Source: Symsagittifera roscoffensis
Lineage: Eukaryota; Xenacoelomorpha; Acoela; Convolutidae
Reading direction: 5' to 3'
Assembly (NCBI RefSeq): GCF_963678635.1
Contig: NC_087063.1
Coordinates: 4,994,580 to 5,058,579, forward strand
Length of the DNA: 64,000 bases
Under the pieces are notes generated by a model. It saw nothing but the letters and a program-made list of their open reading frames with translations, was not told where the DNA came from and searched no databases. The position numbers and the translations under genes are program-made. Positions 61,183 to 64,000 of the stretch are shown piece after piece; position 1 is the stretch's first letter; every line of letters starts with the position of its first letter.

Positions 61183-61205
61183 AATAAAAAAACTACTTCA
61201 ATAAA
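61183..61205 (+). terminator. Polyadenylation signals of alpha-tubulin
   Basis: Two AATAAA hexamers (61183-61188 and 61200-61205) lie about 175-190 bp after the stop codon. Confidence 0.55.
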
Positions 61206-62104
61206 ACAAGCAAAAAAAACGAATAAAATTTCATTTTTTTTTCGAATATTTCTGAAGAAAGTTTTTTTTTGATTTTTCACAAATGTTTGCCAAAGAACTG
61301 CTAAATGAAGCTTCAAAACCTGGAGTAAAGTTAAGTTTTTCACGGCTTAAATAATATTTTTTAGTCCTGTAGAAGACATAAACGCTGATTTAGCATGAAA
61401 AAGTAAAAAAAAAGTTAAAACACACCCGAATATGAATTTCCGCCCCACTTTCGGTGGTCTGGCCAAAAAATGGATGTTAATCTTTATTGTATCAGCTTAG
61501 AGATGATAAACTTTAAAAATCCAAACCCAAGTTCGAAGTCCGCCGCATTTCAGCCGATCAGGTAAAGAAAAAAGAATATTTTGAAGCAAAAGCTGCTTTA
61601 AAAATGAGATCAACTGAGCAAACACGTACCAGCAACGGCGGCCACAAGGAAACTTGGTACTAAATACAATTATTGTTCACGCGGAAGGAAAACTGCTTAG
61701 CTCAAAACTTGAAATTATTTCTGTCAGTTAAAAACCAAATTAAAACACAGAGGCGAAACGGAGCTTCGCACCACTTTGCGATACAACACGGACGTTACGA
61801 GAGTATAAAAAAGGAAATATAGAAAAAAAGTAGGTGAACCAAAATGTTCGTATGTCTTGATAAAAGATAACTAGGGGTCCAACTAAACCTGGATGTAGTT
61901 GTTTGATATTTTTGGAATTTGTTATACTGATGTCGGATGAAATGCGGATGAAAACTTCAAAATTTCGACTTTGCTTGAAACCTTCGCGGTTTCTCTAGTA
62001 AAATTAACTTATGAGAAATTGCAATCTTCCCACATACATACAACTTTTCCTACAAAAAACGAGGAGCCGCCACTTCTGTAGAAAAAATTCTCGCAACCGG
62101 TTTC

Positions 62105-62690
62105 TTCGATTGAACTCTTCATCTCAGTTTTGATAGGGTTTATAAAAAAAATCAAAAGTTTCTATAAAAAGTCTCCGAAATCCGTAACTTTTATCTACAA
62201 TAAAGTCGTGACCACTTAAGCTGAGAAGAATTCCAAAAACTATTTTCTCGATTGAACCCAAACACTTGACCTCAGAACTGGCAGGGTAGTTTTCGAAAGA
62301 AGTAAAAAAAATTCCAAAAACGGTCAATAATTAATTTTTTTACCTATTCGTTAAACATACCTCTGTTGTTTCGATTGAACGCAAAAATTCAACATTTGGG
62401 ACAATAGTTTTCGTGAAAAATCAAATATTTTCAAAAAAAGGTACAAAAACCAATTATTGACTTTTCGAGGGCCATAATTTTTGAGCAACTAAAAATGTTC
62501 CGAAGTCCATTATGCAGGGGAACTTCTCACAATCCGCTGTTTCGATTGAACCCAAAATCTAGGACTTCGGAGGGAAGTTCCGGGGAAAATGAAAAAAAAT
62601 ATTTGACGACTACAAGGGCCATAACTTTTTGTGTAGAAAATTTCGGGAGTAGCCGCTTATGCATGGGAGCTTTCCATATCCATTGAACCT
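62105..62690. repeat. Diverged minisatellite, about 120-170-bp period
   Basis: The phrase TTCGATTGAAC(C/G)CAAAA recurs at about 62105, 62249, 62370, 62541 and 62681 (last copy degenerate), followed each time by a region with TTCCA/TTTTCG and an AAAATTC or AAAATCAA stretch. Five poorly conserved units. Confidence 0.55.
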
Positions 62691-63801
62691 AAAATTTCAG
62701 ATCTGAGAGTATTTTTAGAAAAAAAAATTCCACAAATACGGTTCTAAAATCTCCCCAACCCCACAGACTTTTTCCAAAGCTGTAGACAGAGTAAATTGAA
62801 AAAGACTACGGGAATATGCAGGCACACGGGATATTACACAATCTTCCCTTTGATACGCCTTTTTTGAGATTCGGTAGAGTAGTTATCTACTGAACTAAAT
62901 TTTCTGCCAAAAATGAAAAATTTTTCATAATAACTGATTTTGTTAAAAACGAATTTTTCCACTAAGCCGATAAAACATCAGCGAGACCGTTTCGTCAAAA
63001 CAACTTTCAGTAAAACTATTCAAAATCAGACTTGATAAATTGACAAATTACAGAACTTTCAATCATAGTACAAAAAATTTAGAATCAAAATAAAATTGAG
63101 GCCGATAAAAATAAGGGCTAGACACCGAAAACGATAATTTTTAGAAAACGGAAAGTGAGCCGACAGAAACTAAGCCAAAAACTACGAGTCCGAAAAAAAT
63201 CAAGTTTCAAAAAATTTAATTGATAAAATTATTACTGCAGAAACGTACTCTATCTATTAAGTCTTAGATGAGGTAGTTTTATTTAAATTTTCAACAAATT
63301 GAGTCTGTCTTGAAATTTACCATCCCTATAAAATTATGTGAACAAAGTTATTTACGGGATTTTTTTTACTCGATTGCAAAACTCCTGCTTATTGCAAGGG
63401 TAAATAGCATCCCGTTAAACCAAATGATCAAACGTTTTTCAATTGGAGAAAAGCCTATTTGATAAAAAAAACTAAACCAAATCATGAAATCAGTCATTTG
63501 AAGAATATATTAAAGTTTCAACTTTCGAAGTAAAAAAAATTTGACCTAGACAAAACTATGATTGACACTTTTTTGACAAAACTGACTCAATTTGCGAAAA
63601 CTGGATCAATAGATTTTTTTTTATTCCGCCGGGAAATTGGAATTAAATTCAAATTTCGAAATTAGAATTCCCCAACTTCACCAAGCCCAATTTACCCAAG
63701 TTTCGGCAGTTGAGTTTAAATTGAGCTAAAAAAAACGTTTATACCTAAAAGGGGTATACAACAGGCCGACGGGAGTTCAATCTAAATGGACTAGAAGCCG
63801 A

Positions 63802-63866
63802 AACGGACTTCGAACCTTCGACCTTGAGAATTGGAGTCTCACGCTCAGCTCTCTCGGCCACGAACG
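63802..63866 (-). tRNA. tRNA-like sequence (probably pseudogene), anticodon CCA
   Basis: On the minus strand a box A-like TGGCCGAGAGAGCTGAGCG is followed by a perfect anticodon arm (TGAGA, loop CTCCAAT, TCTCA; anticodon CCA) and a box B-like GGTTCGAAGTCC with one extra base. No pairing acceptor stem can be found and the T stem is poor. The A box looks more like a Leu/Ser tRNA than Trp. It is probably a tRNA pseudogene or the head of a tRNA-derived SINE. Confidence 0.35.
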
Positions 63867-64000
63867 CTAAATAATTGGCAAACGCTAGTCACAAAAAAGC
63901 AACTACATATGCTAATAAATTGCCAATGCGAAGCAGCAAAAATGGCACCAAATACAATTAGACACAATTTTGCCAGCATTTATTTGGAAAAAAAAACAAA

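Larger units (their letters stand above)
61206..64000. other. Spacer downstream of alpha-tubulin
   Basis: AT-rich sequence with frequent A and T runs. Apart from the minisatellite at 62105-62690 and the tRNA-like sequence at 63802-63866, nothing recognisable. The short open frames have no protein-like composition. Confidence 0.5.

Overview
The window looks like AT-rich animal nuclear DNA. Its one clear host gene is a canonical, uninterrupted animal-type alpha-tubulin (59651-61012, + strand), which stands out as a GC-richer island. The species cannot be named from the sequence. Almost everything else is mobile or tandemly repeated DNA.

From left to right: (1) 1-14703 is element A, an old and rearranged Ty3/gypsy-type LTR retroelement on the minus strand. 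Its left end lies outside the window, and its RNase H-integrase part is tandemly duplicated (period about 3.49 kb). (2) 13270-21236 is a tandem array of a 1.47-kb unit (5.4 copies) made of the 5' leader, primer-binding site and 413-bp LTR of element A, so the retroelement front end has become a satellite. (3) 21334-21730 is a 188-bp-arm foldback, followed by a (TA)n tract. (4) 22610-41499 is element B, an 18.9-kb relative of A on the minus strand, with nearly identical 410-bp LTRs (TG...CA), a TAGT target-site duplication and a primer-binding site. (5) 42370-58830 is an unrelated satellite-like array of about ten diverged monomers (1.8 kb, some shortened to 1.25 kb), partly in a 3.05-kb higher-order repeat. 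(6) 59651-61012 is alpha-tubulin. (7) The last 2.8 kb is AT-rich spacer with a diverged minisatellite and a degenerate tRNA-like sequence.

Element B is the most interesting object. On the minus strand it reads: 5' LTR, leader, ORF1 (basic), ORF2 (helical domain plus Q/T/N-rich tail), gag (zinc knuckle), protease, reverse transcriptase, RNase H, integrase, small hydrophobic ORFs, an env-like glycoprotein, a further unknown protein (ORFX) starting in an ATGA stop/start overlap with the env tail, then the 3' LTR. ORF1, ORF2 and a hydrophobic ORF also occur in element A, so they belong to the family. The glycoprotein pattern recalls glycoproteins of chuvirus-type negative-strand RNA viruses, which would make B an invertebrate endogenous retrovirus with a captured envelope; that is inference. 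Many reading-frame breaks in B lie at homopolymers, so some may be sequencing errors; others are plain stop codons and show decay.
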